This document shows positions 18,251 through 26,867 of a DNA stretch of 64,000 nt, one piece after another. Below the pieces are notes generated by a model. The model saw only the letters and a list, made by a program, of their open reading frames with translations, ran no database searches and had not been told where the DNA came from. Source of the stretch: Bog-756 sp963830165 (GTDB lineage: Bacteria > Actinomycetota > Acidimicrobiia > Acidimicrobiales > RAAP-2). The stretch is from the NCBI GenBank assembly GCA_963830165.1, contig CAWHKZ010000005.1:1-64000 (forward strand), given 5' to 3'. Position 1 is the first letter of the stretch. Each line of letters opens with the position of its first letter. The position numbers were made by a program, and so were the translations under genes.

Positions 18251-18326
18251 TCTCGCCGTCAGCCGGGCGCAGCGTGGTCGGCACGACTTCAACTCGGACG
18301 AGCTCGCCGCGGGGCGCACGACGCAG

Positions 18327-18610
18327 GTGGGCCACCGGATCGAGAGGCTTGCCCCAGGTCGCCGACGGAGTGGCTGCCCTGGAGCGGGTATTCGGCGCGG
18401 CCGGCTTCCCGTCGATCGTGGCTGCGGTGGCGGCCCACACGGTGTTCCTCCATCCCGACACGGTTGCCCAGACCGGCGGCCAGCCGATGTTCCCGTGGTG
18501 CGCAACCCGAACCGCCGGCGGGAACTCGTCGAATTGCCCGACGGGCGGATCGCGATGTTCGGCGACAACACCACCCCCACCTCGGGACCCCACGCCGGGC
18601 CGGGCCGTAG
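18327..18610 (+). pseudogene. Decayed copy 2 of the unknown gene at 12504
   Basis: Pieces LPQVADGVAALERVFGAAGF, PSIVAAVAAHTVFLHPDTVA and NPNRRRELVELPDGRIAMFG match the first half of the gene at 12504-13152. The second half is absent, replaced by unrelated sequence from about 18590. It sits behind a DUF7662 copy as in the first locus. Confidence 0.55.
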
Positions 18611-18690
18611 CCGGCCAGCAGCTCCAACGCCTCTACCACTGACCACGCGCCCACCCCCAGGGCCTGCTCCCTCGCCCCGGCGCAGCCAAC

Positions 18691-18873
18691 TCGGCTGCCC
18701 GGGGCGTCGTCGCGCCCGGCGTGAGGTGGCCACGCCCGGTCGGCGAGGCCCTCGAGCGTGCCTGGAGGGCCTGGACCGGGCCCTGACAGCCGAAAGTCCC
18801 CGGATCCGGGGCCTGGGGCCTCGGGTCCGGGGACTTCCGATTTCAGTGTCCGGATGCTTCTACGAACACCTGT

Positions 18874-18879
<6 letters not shown>
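18691..18879. repeat. ~190-bp direct repeat, copy B, abutting tRNA-fMet
   Basis: Partner of 16891-17080. Its right end overlaps the last bases of the minus-strand tRNA gene including the encoded CCA. This copy is presumably the native 3' flank of the tRNA. Confidence 0.85.
18794..18836 (-). terminator. Strong hairpin downstream of tRNA-fMet
   Basis: A near-palindromic 43-bp sequence with arms AAGTCCCCGGA and TCCGGGGACTT lies 38 bp past the tRNA 3' end in the direction of transcription. It could terminate the tRNA transcript. No T-run follows, so an alternative role as a mobile-element feature remains open. Confidence 0.5.
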
Positions 18880-18950
<71 letters not shown>

Positions 18951-19024
18951 TCGTGTGGAGGGACAGAGTACCACCACCCCGGGTGGTGCCGTCCATCGCC
19001 CAGCCGTCGCCCGACCCGATCGGG

Positions 19025-21934
19025 TCAGCCGCCGAGACCGGCCGAGCTCGGATTGGTGGTGGTCGTCGTCGTGGTGGAGGCCACCGGGCCGCCCGTGAGG
19101 GCCTGGACGGCCTGGAGGCTGGACTCCAGGGAGTTGATGTCGTTCTGGTAGGCGCCGAGATTGCCGGCCTTCAGGTCGGTCTGGGCCTGCTGGTAGGCCT
19201 GCTGGGCTTCGGCGAGCAAGACTTCGGCCTGGGGCGACAGCGTCGCCGACGAACCTCCCGACACCGGGCTGGTCTCGACGGGCGCCGCGAAGAGCTGCGA
19301 CAGCGCCGAGGACAGCGTGGGGCCGATCGTCGCCGGCTGGTTGCCGTAGACGGTGATCACCCGCTGCAGCACGGGGAACGGGTTCCGCGAGGACTCGACG
19401 TAGAGCGGCTGGACATACAGGATCGCGTCGGCCACCGGGATCATCAGTACGTTCCCCAGCAGCACCGACGAGCCGTTCTGGTTGAGCAGCGAGATCTCCT
19501 GGGACACCGACGGGGTCGCACTGATCCGCGATGCCACGATGGCCGGTCCGTTGACAGGGTTGTCCCTTGGTGTCACGAACATCTTGAGCTGGCCGTAGTT
19601 GTCGGGGTCGGAACCGGCTATCAGGAACCCCGACAGATTCTGGATCTGGCTCCCTGTGGTCGATACCGGCACGAGGGCGTCGAGGATGTTGAAGGACTGT
19701 TTGGACTCCCCCGGGATCCGCAGGACCTGGTAGATCGGCGACATCTTGACGAGCTGGCCGGTCGAGACGACCTGCCCTTCGGCGTTGACCGTCTGGGTGG
19801 TGGCCGCCGCCTGGTTCGGCGAACCGGAGCCCGGGTCGGGCGACAGCGTCCAGGCGTCGGCCACGCTGTAGAAGCTGGACGGGTTGGTGATGTGGTACTT
19901 GCCGTACATCGTGGCCTGGACGGTGAAGATGTCCTCCGGGTAGCGCAGGTGCGCACGCAGCTCGGACGGCATCTTCGAGGCCGAGACGAACATCCCCGGG
20001 AAGGCCTTCTCGTATGTCCTGATGATCGGGTCGCTCGGGTCCATCACGTAGAAGGTCATCTTCCCGGTGTAGGCGTTGACCACGACCTTGACCGAGTTCC
20101 GCACGTAGTTGAAGTTCATGCCGGCCAGCCCGCTGTTCGGCGCCACGGCGCTGGTGTCGGCGTTCTGGGCGTAGGGGTAGTTGTCCGTCGTCGTGTACGC
20201 GTCCTGCACCCAGTCGATGTTGCCGTTGACGATGACGGGGTACGGGTCGGAGTCGAGCGAGAGGAATGGCGCCGCCTTGGACACCCGGGCCTGCACGCCC
20301 CGGTCGAACATGAGGCGCGACTGGTTGGTGATCTGGCTGGAGATCACCAGGTTCAGGTCGTTGAACCGGATGGCGAACATCACCTGGTCGAAGAACGAGG
20401 AGAGCTGCACGCCCCCGTCACCGCGGTAGTGGGTCTCGACGTTGGTGCCGTTGGTGAGCTGGTAGTCGATCTCGGGCTGCTTCGTGTTGGCCACCACGTA
20501 GCCGCTGTTGTCGAGCCCGAAGTAGACCGAGGGCTGGGTGATGGTGGGCAGGCCCTCGGTGGACACCGGCGGGACGCTGCCCACCGCGAACTGGGGATCG
20601 CCGTTGGACGTCTCGGCGTTGGCCGGGGACACGATCATCCCGTAGCCGTGGGTGTACTGGAGCGTGGTGTTGACCCACGACGTGGACGGCAGGTCCTGGT
20701 CGTTGATCTCGCGGACGCCGACGACCACCGGCGTCTCGACGCCGTTCACGTCGTAGCGGTCCTCGGCGAGGGTGTTGAACTGGTAGTAGGAGCGGGTGTC
20801 CTGCAGCTTCTGGTAGATGGCCTGGGTCTGGAGCGGGTCCCACAGCCGGATGTTGGCCAGCGTGTCGGCGTTGGCCGACAGCTGCTCGGCCGTGAGTGTC
20901 GACGATGCCGCGTAGGGCTCGCTCTGGACGTGCTGGATGCCCATGGCCGCCCGGGTGGCCGCGATGTTGCGCTCGATGTAGGGACGCTCCAGCGTGTTCT
21001 GGGCCGGGTTCACCTTGAGCGCCTGCACGGCGGCCGGATAGATGGTCCCCGCCGTCAGCGCCACCAGGAACCAGAGGCCGACACCCAGGATGGGAAGGGC
21101 CCAGCCCTGGCGCCGGATGTTGTAGATCAGCAGGGCGGCCGCGGCCAGCGACACCAGGATCAGCAGCTCGAGGGCGGGCAGCCGGGCATGGACGTCCGTG
21201 TAGCCCGCACCCTGGACGTACCCGTTCGAGGAGAGGTCGAGGTTGAACCGGGCGAGGTAGTAGCCGACCGCCTTGGTGAGGGCGATCAGCCCGAGGATGA
21301 CCGACAGGTGGGCCTTCACGGCCGGCCGGACGCGCGGCCGGGAACCCTGCATCCGGATGCCGCCGTTGAGGTAGTGGCTGAGCGTGGTCACGAGCAGCAC
21401 GACCACGAGCGCCACCAAGGTCCAGTGGATGACGAACTGCTGGAAGGGCAGGGTGAAGACGTAGTAGGCGACGTTGCGGTGGAACTGCGGGTCGGTGGCG
21501 TCGAACGGCGTGCTGTTGCGGAACAGGATCCAGTTCTGCCACTGCCCGAGGGCCTGGGACCCGACGATCAGCGACAGGATGACGACCACCACGGCCCGTA
21601 GCCACCTGGCGTAGGGGGTCATGACCTCGCGATAGCGCCTGACGAACTCGTCCTCGGCGTCGATCGACGGGCCCTTCGGGGCCAGGCGCTCCGCCACCAG
21701 CAGGCTCACGAGCAGCAGCACGGCGAAGATGGCGCTGAAGGCCAGGAACAGCCCGGCCTTGATCTCGAAGAGCCTCAGCCAGACCGAGTGCAGGTCGACC
21801 GACGAGAACCACAGCGCATCGGTGTAGAAGACGGCGAACCGGTTGAGGGACAGGATCACCAGCACCAGGATGATCGCCACGGCGATGAGCCAGCGACGTC
21901 CCCTGTGACGCGTCGGACGGGTCGCCACGGGCAT
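19025..21934 (-). CDS. UPF0182 family membrane protein
   Basis: A 969-residue protein from ATG 21934 (MPVATRPTRHRGRR). A longer frame starts upstream, but this ATG gives the usual basic leader. Seven hydrophobic segments fall in the first ~300 residues, for example LIAVAIILVLVILSL, LFLAFSAIFAVLLLVSLLVA and PILGVGLWFLVALTAGTIYP. A large outside domain follows, with YIERNIAATRAAMG and VNTTLQYTHGYGMIVSPANA. A short coiled-coil stretch (LLAEAQQAYQQAQTDLKAGN) precedes a Thr-rich tail. The family (Rv3193c type) has an unknown role at the cell envelope. It follows the DivIVA-like gene by 28 bp on the same strand, so they probably share a transcript. Confidence 0.93.
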   Translation of the reverse strand: MPVATRPTRHRGRRWLIAVAIILVLVILSLNRFAVFYTDALWFSSVDLHSVWLRLFEIKAGLFLAFSAIFAVLLLVSLLVAERLAPKGPSIDAEDEFVRRYREVMTPYARWLRAVVVVILSLIVGSQALGQWQNWILFRNSTPFDATDPQFHRNVAYYVFTLPFQQFVIHWTLVALVVVLLVTTLSHYLNGGIRMQGSRPRVRPAVKAHLSVILGLIALTKAVGYYLARFNLDLSSNGYVQGAGYTDVHARLPALELLILVSLAAAALLIYNIRRQGWALPILGVGLWFLVALTAGTIYPAAVQALKVNPAQNTLERPYIERNIAATRAAMGIQHVQSEPYAASSTLTAEQLSANADTLANIRLWDPLQTQAIYQKLQDTRSYYQFNTLAEDRYDVNGVETPVVVGVREINDQDLPSTSWVNTTLQYTHGYGMIVSPANAETSNGDPQFAVGSVPPVSTEGLPTITQPSVYFGLDNSGYVVANTKQPEIDYQLTNGTNVETHYRGDGGVQLSSFFDQVMFAIRFNDLNLVISSQITNQSRLMFDRGVQARVSKAAPFLSLDSDPYPVIVNGNIDWVQDAYTTTDNYPYAQNADTSAVAPNSGLAGMNFNYVRNSVKVVVNAYTGKMTFYVMDPSDPIIRTYEKAFPGMFVSASKMPSELRAHLRYPEDIFTVQATMYGKYHITNPSSFYSVADAWTLSPDPGSGSPNQAAATTQTVNAEGQVVSTGQLVKMSPIYQVLRIPGESKQSFNILDALVPVSTTGSQIQNLSGFLIAGSDPDNYGQLKMFVTPRDNPVNGPAIVASRISATPSVSQEISLLNQNGSSVLLGNVLMIPVADAILYVQPLYVESSRNPFPVLQRVITVYGNQPATIGPTLSSALSQLFAAPVETSPVSGGSSATLSPQAEVLLAEAQQAYQQAQTDLKAGNLGAYQNDINSLESSLQAVQALTGGPVASTTTTTTTNPSSAGLGG

Positions 21935-21962
21935 GTCAGTCGGTGTGCGCACGGGCAGCAGC

Positions 21963-23792
21963 CTAGGGGGTGGGCGGCGCGAGGAGGCAGCGACAACCCG
22001 GGTGAGCCGGCGGGTGCACATGCCCGGTCGGGAACGTCTCGCCCGCCGCCTGAGCGCCGTTCAGCCCGTTGTCGTCGCAGTCGGGGCACGGGGTCTCGCC
22101 CGAACCCGCCACGGCGATCCACTCGACGCTCCCACCGCCCACCGCGGCCAGCGTTCCGAGGGAACAGGCAGCCACCACGTGGTCGCCGGCCAGGCGCTCG
22201 ATGCGCTCGCCCTTCCACTCCCGGAAGGCCGAGCCGATGTGCTCGACCACGACCGGCTCCTCGGCCGCGTCGAGGCCGTCGGGCTCGGACAGGCGCCGGC
22301 GCAGGGGCCCGACGATGGCATCGGCCAGCTCCTTGGCGACGGCCACGACGGCATCGCCCGGCGGGCGCTCGGTCGTCCCGCCGACCAGGGCGACCCCGGC
22401 GTCGGCGGCCTCCTCCAGCAGGGGCAGCGCCGCGGTGACCAGGTGGTCGACCTGCTCCGTCTCATCCGGCAACAGGTCGGTGGACCAGGACGTACCCGAG
22501 GCCCGGAGCTGGTCGAGCAGGTCGTTCTGGTTGTCCTGGAGCGCCCGCTTGATCCGCCGGGACAGCCCGGTCACGATCGGTGCCACGAGTTCGTCCCGCT
22601 GCAGGGCCAGGGGGTTCCGGCTCTCGGGAGGGCCCACACCGTCCTGGCCGGCGCCGTCGTCCGTCGCCTCGTCCACCTGGGAGTTCGCCCCGGCCGCCGG
22701 CTCCTCGGGGGGTCCCGCCGCCGGCGCATCCTCCCCCTGGGCGGCCCGCAGCTTGGCGAACAGTGCGTCGACCTGTTCGACCGGCGGGGCGGTTCCGCCC
22801 GGACCGACCACCTCGTCGGCGCCTGTCGCCTCGTCGGCGATCTCGTCGACCGGCGGAGCGGCATCCGGTGCCCCGTCGGCGTCCGCCTCCCCGTCGACCA
22901 CCGGTGCAGCGCCCGGTGCCGCACCGGCCAGCGCCTCGTCGGTCGCCGCCTCCTCGGCCAGGAGGACCGCGGCCATCTCCTCGGGGGACTGGTCGTCGCT
23001 GCGGCCGGCCAGTTCCCGCCCGACGACCTCGGCGGCCAGCCGGGCCTCGTTCTCGGCGTTGAACAGGTCCTCGGCGATGGTGTCGACGGCGCGACGCACG
23101 CCGGTGATGGTCTCCGCCAACCGCTCGCGGCCCGCCCGGAGCTGCTCGATCTGGGCGTGGAGGACCTTCCGTCGGCGGGACAGGTCGGCGAGCACCCGGG
23201 ACCGCAGCTGCTGGGCCTCCTCCACCATGATCCGGCCTTCGGCCCGGGCACGCTCGGTGAGCTCCTCGGCGTCGGCCCGCACCTTGTCGAGGGCGGCCGC
23301 CACCTGCTGCTCGGTCCGCTCCTGCAGCGAGGCCGCGATCGCCTCGGCCTCCTCCGTCCGCTCGGTGAGCAGGGCGTCAGCCCGGGACTGCGCCTGCTCG
23401 CTCACCTCGGTGGCCTCGGCCAGCAGGCGATCGGAGTCGGCCCGGGCCTCGGACATCAGCCGCTCGGCCTCGGCCTCGGCGTTGGCCACCATCTCGGCGG
23501 CCGCGTCGTGGGCGCTCTGGAGCACGCGTGCCGTCTCCTTGCCGACCGCGGACGTCAACGTGGCCTCGTCGATCACCGGGTTGGCGGCGCGCTCCTCGGC
23601 CGCCGCCAGTGCGTCCCGCAGCTCCTGGTCCCGCTCGATCTGGGCCCGCAGGCCGGCGGCCAGCGACTCGAGGTAGTCGCGGACCTCGGCCGGGTCGAAA
23701 CCCCGGCGCACGGAGGCGAACGTGTGCCGGGCCACCTCGTCCGGAGCCAGGTGGGGCGACGAGGTGATGGTCAACCGGCGTTCCTCAGGCAT
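21963..23792 (-). CDS. DivIVA-like coiled-coil protein with Cys/His tail
   Basis: 609 residues from ATG 23792. Residues 1-60 resemble the DivIVA N-terminal domain (FASVRRGFDPAEVRDYLESL). A long coiled coil follows to about residue 260 (AEMVANAEAEAERLMSEARA). An acidic, Ala/Pro-rich linker of roughly 130 residues comes next, then a second helical region (LVAPIVTGLSRRIKRAL). The end carries CPDC at 569-572 and HPPAHPGCRC at about 593-602, a possible zinc site that recalls the HPxCRC end of phage Mu gpF-like head proteins. DivIVA proteins mark curved membrane and organise growth poles. The tail is not usual for them. Confidence 0.75.
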   Translation of the reverse strand: MPEERRLTITSSPHLAPDEVARHTFASVRRGFDPAEVRDYLESLAAGLRAQIERDQELRDALAAAEERAANPVIDEATLTSAVGKETARVLQSAHDAAAEMVANAEAEAERLMSEARADSDRLLAEATEVSEQAQSRADALLTERTEEAEAIAASLQERTEQQVAAALDKVRADAEELTERARAEGRIMVEEAQQLRSRVLADLSRRRKVLHAQIEQLRAGRERLAETITGVRRAVDTIAEDLFNAENEARLAAEVVGRELAGRSDDQSPEEMAAVLLAEEAATDEALAGAAPGAAPVVDGEADADGAPDAAPPVDEIADEATGADEVVGPGGTAPPVEQVDALFAKLRAAQGEDAPAAGPPEEPAAGANSQVDEATDDGAGQDGVGPPESRNPLALQRDELVAPIVTGLSRRIKRALQDNQNDLLDQLRASGTSWSTDLLPDETEQVDHLVTAALPLLEEAADAGVALVGGTTERPPGDAVVAVAKELADAIVGPLRRRLSEPDGLDAAEEPVVVEHIGSAFREWKGERIERLAGDHVVAACSLGTLAAVGGGSVEWIAVAGSGETPCPDCDDNGLNGAQAAGETFPTGHVHPPAHPGCRCLLAPPTP

Positions 23793-23827
23793 GCCATGAG
23801 CCTACGACCGCGCGTCGGGGAATCGGC

Positions 23828-25090
23828 TCATCCCGCACCGGTACTGGGCGAAGCGTCGAGCGCGCTGTCCGGGACGTGGCCGCCGTTGGCCGACAGCACC
23901 CGTAGTGCCTGGTCGAGCGTTGAAACGGCATAGACCTTGAGCCCCGGGCGGTCCTCCGACATCGCCGCCTTGTACTCCTGGGGAGGGACCAGGAAGATGC
24001 TGGCCCCGGCGTTCTCGACGGCGACCGTCTTCTGGGCCACGCCGCCGACGTCGCCCACGTCGCCCTCGGCGTCCATGGTGCCCGTGGCGGCCACCTTGTG
24101 GCCGCCGGTCAGCTGGCCGCCACTCAGGGTGTCGATGACCCCGAGGGTCATGGCCAGCCCGGCGGAGGGCCCGCCGATGTTCACGACGTCGATCGAGACG
24201 GAAAACGGGTAGGTGTAGTCGACCTGGTCCTCGGGCTCGATACCCACCAGCAGGGTCACGTCCTGCCCGCCCACGTTGACGACCGACCGCTTCAGGGTCA
24301 CCGGCACCGGGACGGGGGCACCCGTGCCGTTGCGCTCGACCGAGAAGGTCACCGTCTGGCCCGCGTGGTAGGGGGCCAGGGCCGACGTCAGCGCCAGTGC
24401 CGACAGGGTGGGCTTGCCGTCGACCGCGGTGATGACGTCCCCCACGTTCAGGACCCCGTAGGCCGGCGTGCCGGCGAAGGTGCCGGCGATCACCGCGCCG
24501 GCGGGCGTGGCCGGCACCGTGTAGCCGAGGTAGCGCAGCGAGGCGACCTTGGCCGCCGACTCCGCCTGGGACATCTCGAGGGCACCCTGGGCGTCGAGCT
24601 CGGCGGGAGCGGTGCCGCCGGTCACGGCCGGCACGGAGTAGAGGGCGGTGTCCGACGCCAACTTGAAGTACAGGTAGTTGAGCGCGGTGACCCGGGCCTC
24701 CTCGACGTCGGTCAGCAGCACGGGCTGGACCACGTGGTGGGCCTTCGACGCCGGAACGGTGATGAAGGGCTGCACGGGCTGGGCCGTACCGGGCTGGATG
24801 GCGTAGTAGTTCAGCGTGATCCGCGAGGACACCAGCAGGCCGAGGACCACCACGAGGGCGACGCTCCACACGGCCCATCGGAGCCTCGACAGGTGCCGGC
24901 GACGCACCGGGGGTCCGGTGGGCGGGCCGGCCTGGCCGGTGAGGTCGGGCACGGCTGCGGGTGGGACCCCGGTCCGCGGTGCGTCGGTGGCACCGGGCGC
25001 GTCCGCGGGCGTCCGGGGGACGTCGTGCCGTACCGCCCCGCCCCCCTCCCCCGCGGCGTCCGGCGTGGTCGGGTGCTCGTCGTCGGTCAT
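23828..25090 (-). CDS. Lon-like PDZ serine protease (S16)
   Basis: 420 residues from ATG 25090. A Pro-rich cytoplasmic leader is followed by one membrane helix (about 71-92, WSVALVVVLGLLVSS), a PDZ domain at about 190-262 (GVLNVGDVITAVDGKP), and a Lon-type proteolytic domain. The catalytic Ser309 is in NIGGPSAGLAMTLG and the catalytic Lys354 in GGVAQKTVAVENAGA. It matches Rv3194c-type proteins, which are membrane-anchored and act outside the cytoplasm. The dyad is intact, so it should be active. It is divergent from the HEAT-repeat gene, with only 9 bp between the starts. Confidence 0.92.
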   Translation of the reverse strand: MTDDEHPTTPDAAGEGGGAVRHDVPRTPADAPGATDAPRTGVPPAAVPDLTGQAGPPTGPPVRRRHLSRLRWAVWSVALVVVLGLLVSSRITLNYYAIQPGTAQPVQPFITVPASKAHHVVQPVLLTDVEEARVTALNYLYFKLASDTALYSVPAVTGGTAPAELDAQGALEMSQAESAAKVASLRYLGYTVPATPAGAVIAGTFAGTPAYGVLNVGDVITAVDGKPTLSALALTSALAPYHAGQTVTFSVERNGTGAPVPVPVTLKRSVVNVGGQDVTLLVGIEPEDQVDYTYPFSVSIDVVNIGGPSAGLAMTLGVIDTLSGGQLTGGHKVAATGTMDAEGDVGDVGGVAQKTVAVENAGASIFLVPPQEYKAAMSEDRPGLKVYAVSTLDQALRVLSANGGHVPDSALDASPSTGAG

Positions 25091-25099
25091 AGTGGTTCC

Positions 25100-25720
25100 G
25101 TGAAGCCTGCCACGGAACCGGGCGACGGGAGCGTCACCGGACGCCGGCGCGACGTCGCCGTGGCGGGTCACCTCGGTGACGTCGGTACCGCCCGGGCGGG
25201 CCTCGGCGATCCGGCGGGCACCGTGAGGGCGACCGCCCTCGGCGCGCTGGCCCGCATCGGCGCACTTGGGGACGAGGACCTGGTGGCGGGCCTGGCCGAC
25301 GACGACCCCGCCGTGCGCCGCCGGGCTGCGGAGCTGGCTGCCGGCCGTCCCGGCGTGCCGCTCGTGGCCGCCCTCGACGACACCGACGGGTCCGTGGTGG
25401 AGATGGCGGCCTGGTCGCTCGGCGAGCGGGAGGAGGCGGGCGCGGTCGAGGCCCTGGCCCGCCTGGTACCCGCCGGGAGCGGGCACGCCGACCCGCTGTG
25501 CCGCGAGGCGGCCGTGGCCGCCCTGGGTGCCATCGGCGACCGGGGCGGGCTGTCCGCCGTGCTCGGAGCCCTCGAGGACAAGCCGGCCATCCGCCGACGG
25601 GCCGCCGTGGCCCTCGCCGCCTTCGACGGACCGGAGGTCGAAGCGGCCCTCCGGCGGTGCCTCGACGACCGCGACTGGCAGGTCCGCCAGGTGGCCGAAG
25701 ATCTGCTCGCCGTCGACTGA
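25100..25720 (+). CDS. HEAT-repeat protein
   Basis: 206 residues from GTG 25100 (MKPATEPGDGSV). Repeated helical units of about 30 residues are plain: ATALGALARIGALGDEDLVA, PAVRRRAAELAAGRPGVPLV, REAAVAALGAIGDRGGLSAV, IRRRAAVALAAFDGPEVEAA and DWQVRQVAEDLLAVD. Such alpha-solenoids bind other proteins. There is no membrane segment or enzyme motif. It starts divergently from the Lon-like protease and is convergent with the MreB-like gene. Confidence 0.8.
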   Translation: MKPATEPGDGSVTGRRRDVAVAGHLGDVGTARAGLGDPAGTVRATALGALARIGALGDEDLVAGLADDDPAVRRRAAELAAGRPGVPLVAALDDTDGSVVEMAAWSLGEREEAGAVEALARLVPAGSGHADPLCREAAVAALGAIGDRGGLSAVLGALEDKPAIRRRAAVALAAFDGPEVEAALRRCLDDRDWQVRQVAEDLLAVD

Positions 25721-25751
25721 CGCAGCTCCCGCGGGCCCTCGGTGTCCGGGG

Positions 25752-26756
25752 TCAGGCCTCGGCGGCTGCGAAGATGGGGCGGAGGCTGTCGAACGAGTCG
25801 AGGCACAGCCCCGCACCGCGCACCACGCACTCGAGGGGGTCGGCCACCAGGCGCACGGGCACCTCGGTCTCGTGGGCCAGCCGCTCGGCCAGACCACGGA
25901 GGCGGGCACCGCCGCCGAGTAGGTGGATGCCCTCGTAGATGATGTCCTGGGCCAGTTCGGGTGGTGCCTCGGCCAGGCAGCCGAGCACCGTGCTGACGAT
26001 CAGGTCGACCTGCTCGGCGAGGGCGAAGCGCACTTCCTCGGGGGTGAGGATGACGGCGCAGGGCCGACCGGTGGTGACCTCGCGCCCCTTCACCTCGGCC
26101 CGCGGTTCCCCGTCGTAGGGGAGAGCCGAGCCGATCGCCACCTTGAGCTCCTCGCACGTCCGGTCGCTGATGGCCACGCCGTACTTCTGGCGCACGTACT
26201 CCTGGATGGCGGTGTCCATGTCGAATCCGCCGCACCGCACGGCCCGGTAGGCCACGATCCCGCCGAGCGAGATCACGGCGGTCTCGGTGGTACCGCCTCC
26301 GACGTCGACCACCATGTTGCCGACCGGCTCGTGGACGTCGAGACCGGCACCGATGGCGGCGGCCATGGGCTGCTCGATGAGGTGGGCGGCCGACGCGCCG
26401 GCGCGGCGTGCCGCCTCCTTGACCGCTCGGCGCTCGACCGAGGTGATGGCCGACGGCACGCAGATCAGGATGCGCGGGCGGTTGAGTTTGGTGACGCCGG
26501 CCCGCCGCAGCAGAAGCCGGATGGTCCGCTCGGTGATGTCGAAGTCGGTGATGGCGCCCTCGCGCAGCGGCCGGACGGCGACGATGTAGCCCGGGGTGCG
26601 GCCGATCAGTTGCAGCGCCTCGTCCCCCACGGCCAGCACTTCGTGGCTCCGGGTGTTGAGGGCGATGACCGTCGGCTCCTCCAGGATGACCCCCCGACCC
26701 CGGGCGAAGACCTGGGTGTTGGAGGTCCCGAGGTCGATCGCGAGGTCCCGAGCCAC
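25752..26756 (-). CDS. MreB/Hsp70-superfamily actin-like ATPase
   Basis: 334 residues from GTG 26756 (VARDLAIDLGTSNTQVF). An upstream open extension lacks family similarity. Phosphate-1 loop IDLGTSNTQV, connect region VPSAITSVERRAVKEAARRA, phosphate-2 MVVDVGGGTTETAVISLGG and adenosine loop HLLGGGARLRGLAERLAHET are all present in MreB order. The length is normal for MreB. MreB polymerises under the membrane and guides wall synthesis. No mreC or mreD is nearby, so it may be an MreB-like paralogue with another role. It is divergent from the HtrA-like gene. Confidence 0.85.
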   Translation of the reverse strand: MARDLAIDLGTSNTQVFARGRGVILEEPTVIALNTRSHEVLAVGDEALQLIGRTPGYIVAVRPLREGAITDFDITERTIRLLLRRAGVTKLNRPRILICVPSAITSVERRAVKEAARRAGASAAHLIEQPMAAAIGAGLDVHEPVGNMVVDVGGGTTETAVISLGGIVAYRAVRCGGFDMDTAIQEYVRQKYGVAISDRTCEELKVAIGSALPYDGEPRAEVKGREVTTGRPCAVILTPEEVRFALAEQVDLIVSTVLGCLAEAPPELAQDIIYEGIHLLGGGARLRGLAERLAHETEVPVRLVADPLECVVRGAGLCLDSFDSLRPIFAAAEA

Positions 26757-26867
26757 CTCGTCATCGTAGGACGGGCCGGGGGGCCTCCGGGCCGTCGCGT
26801 CCGGAGTTGCGGTCGCGGGTCGCGGCGCGCCGCCCCTTTCGACCCGGTGGTCGGTAACCTTCGCAAC

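Noticed and set aside
21933..23933. 666-codon plus-strand open frame
   Set aside because: Antisense to the DivIVA-like gene. The composition is that of a GC-rich shadow.
25752..26756. DnaK/Hsp70 chaperone
   Set aside because: The length (334) and the short form without a substrate-binding domain fit MreB rather than DnaK.
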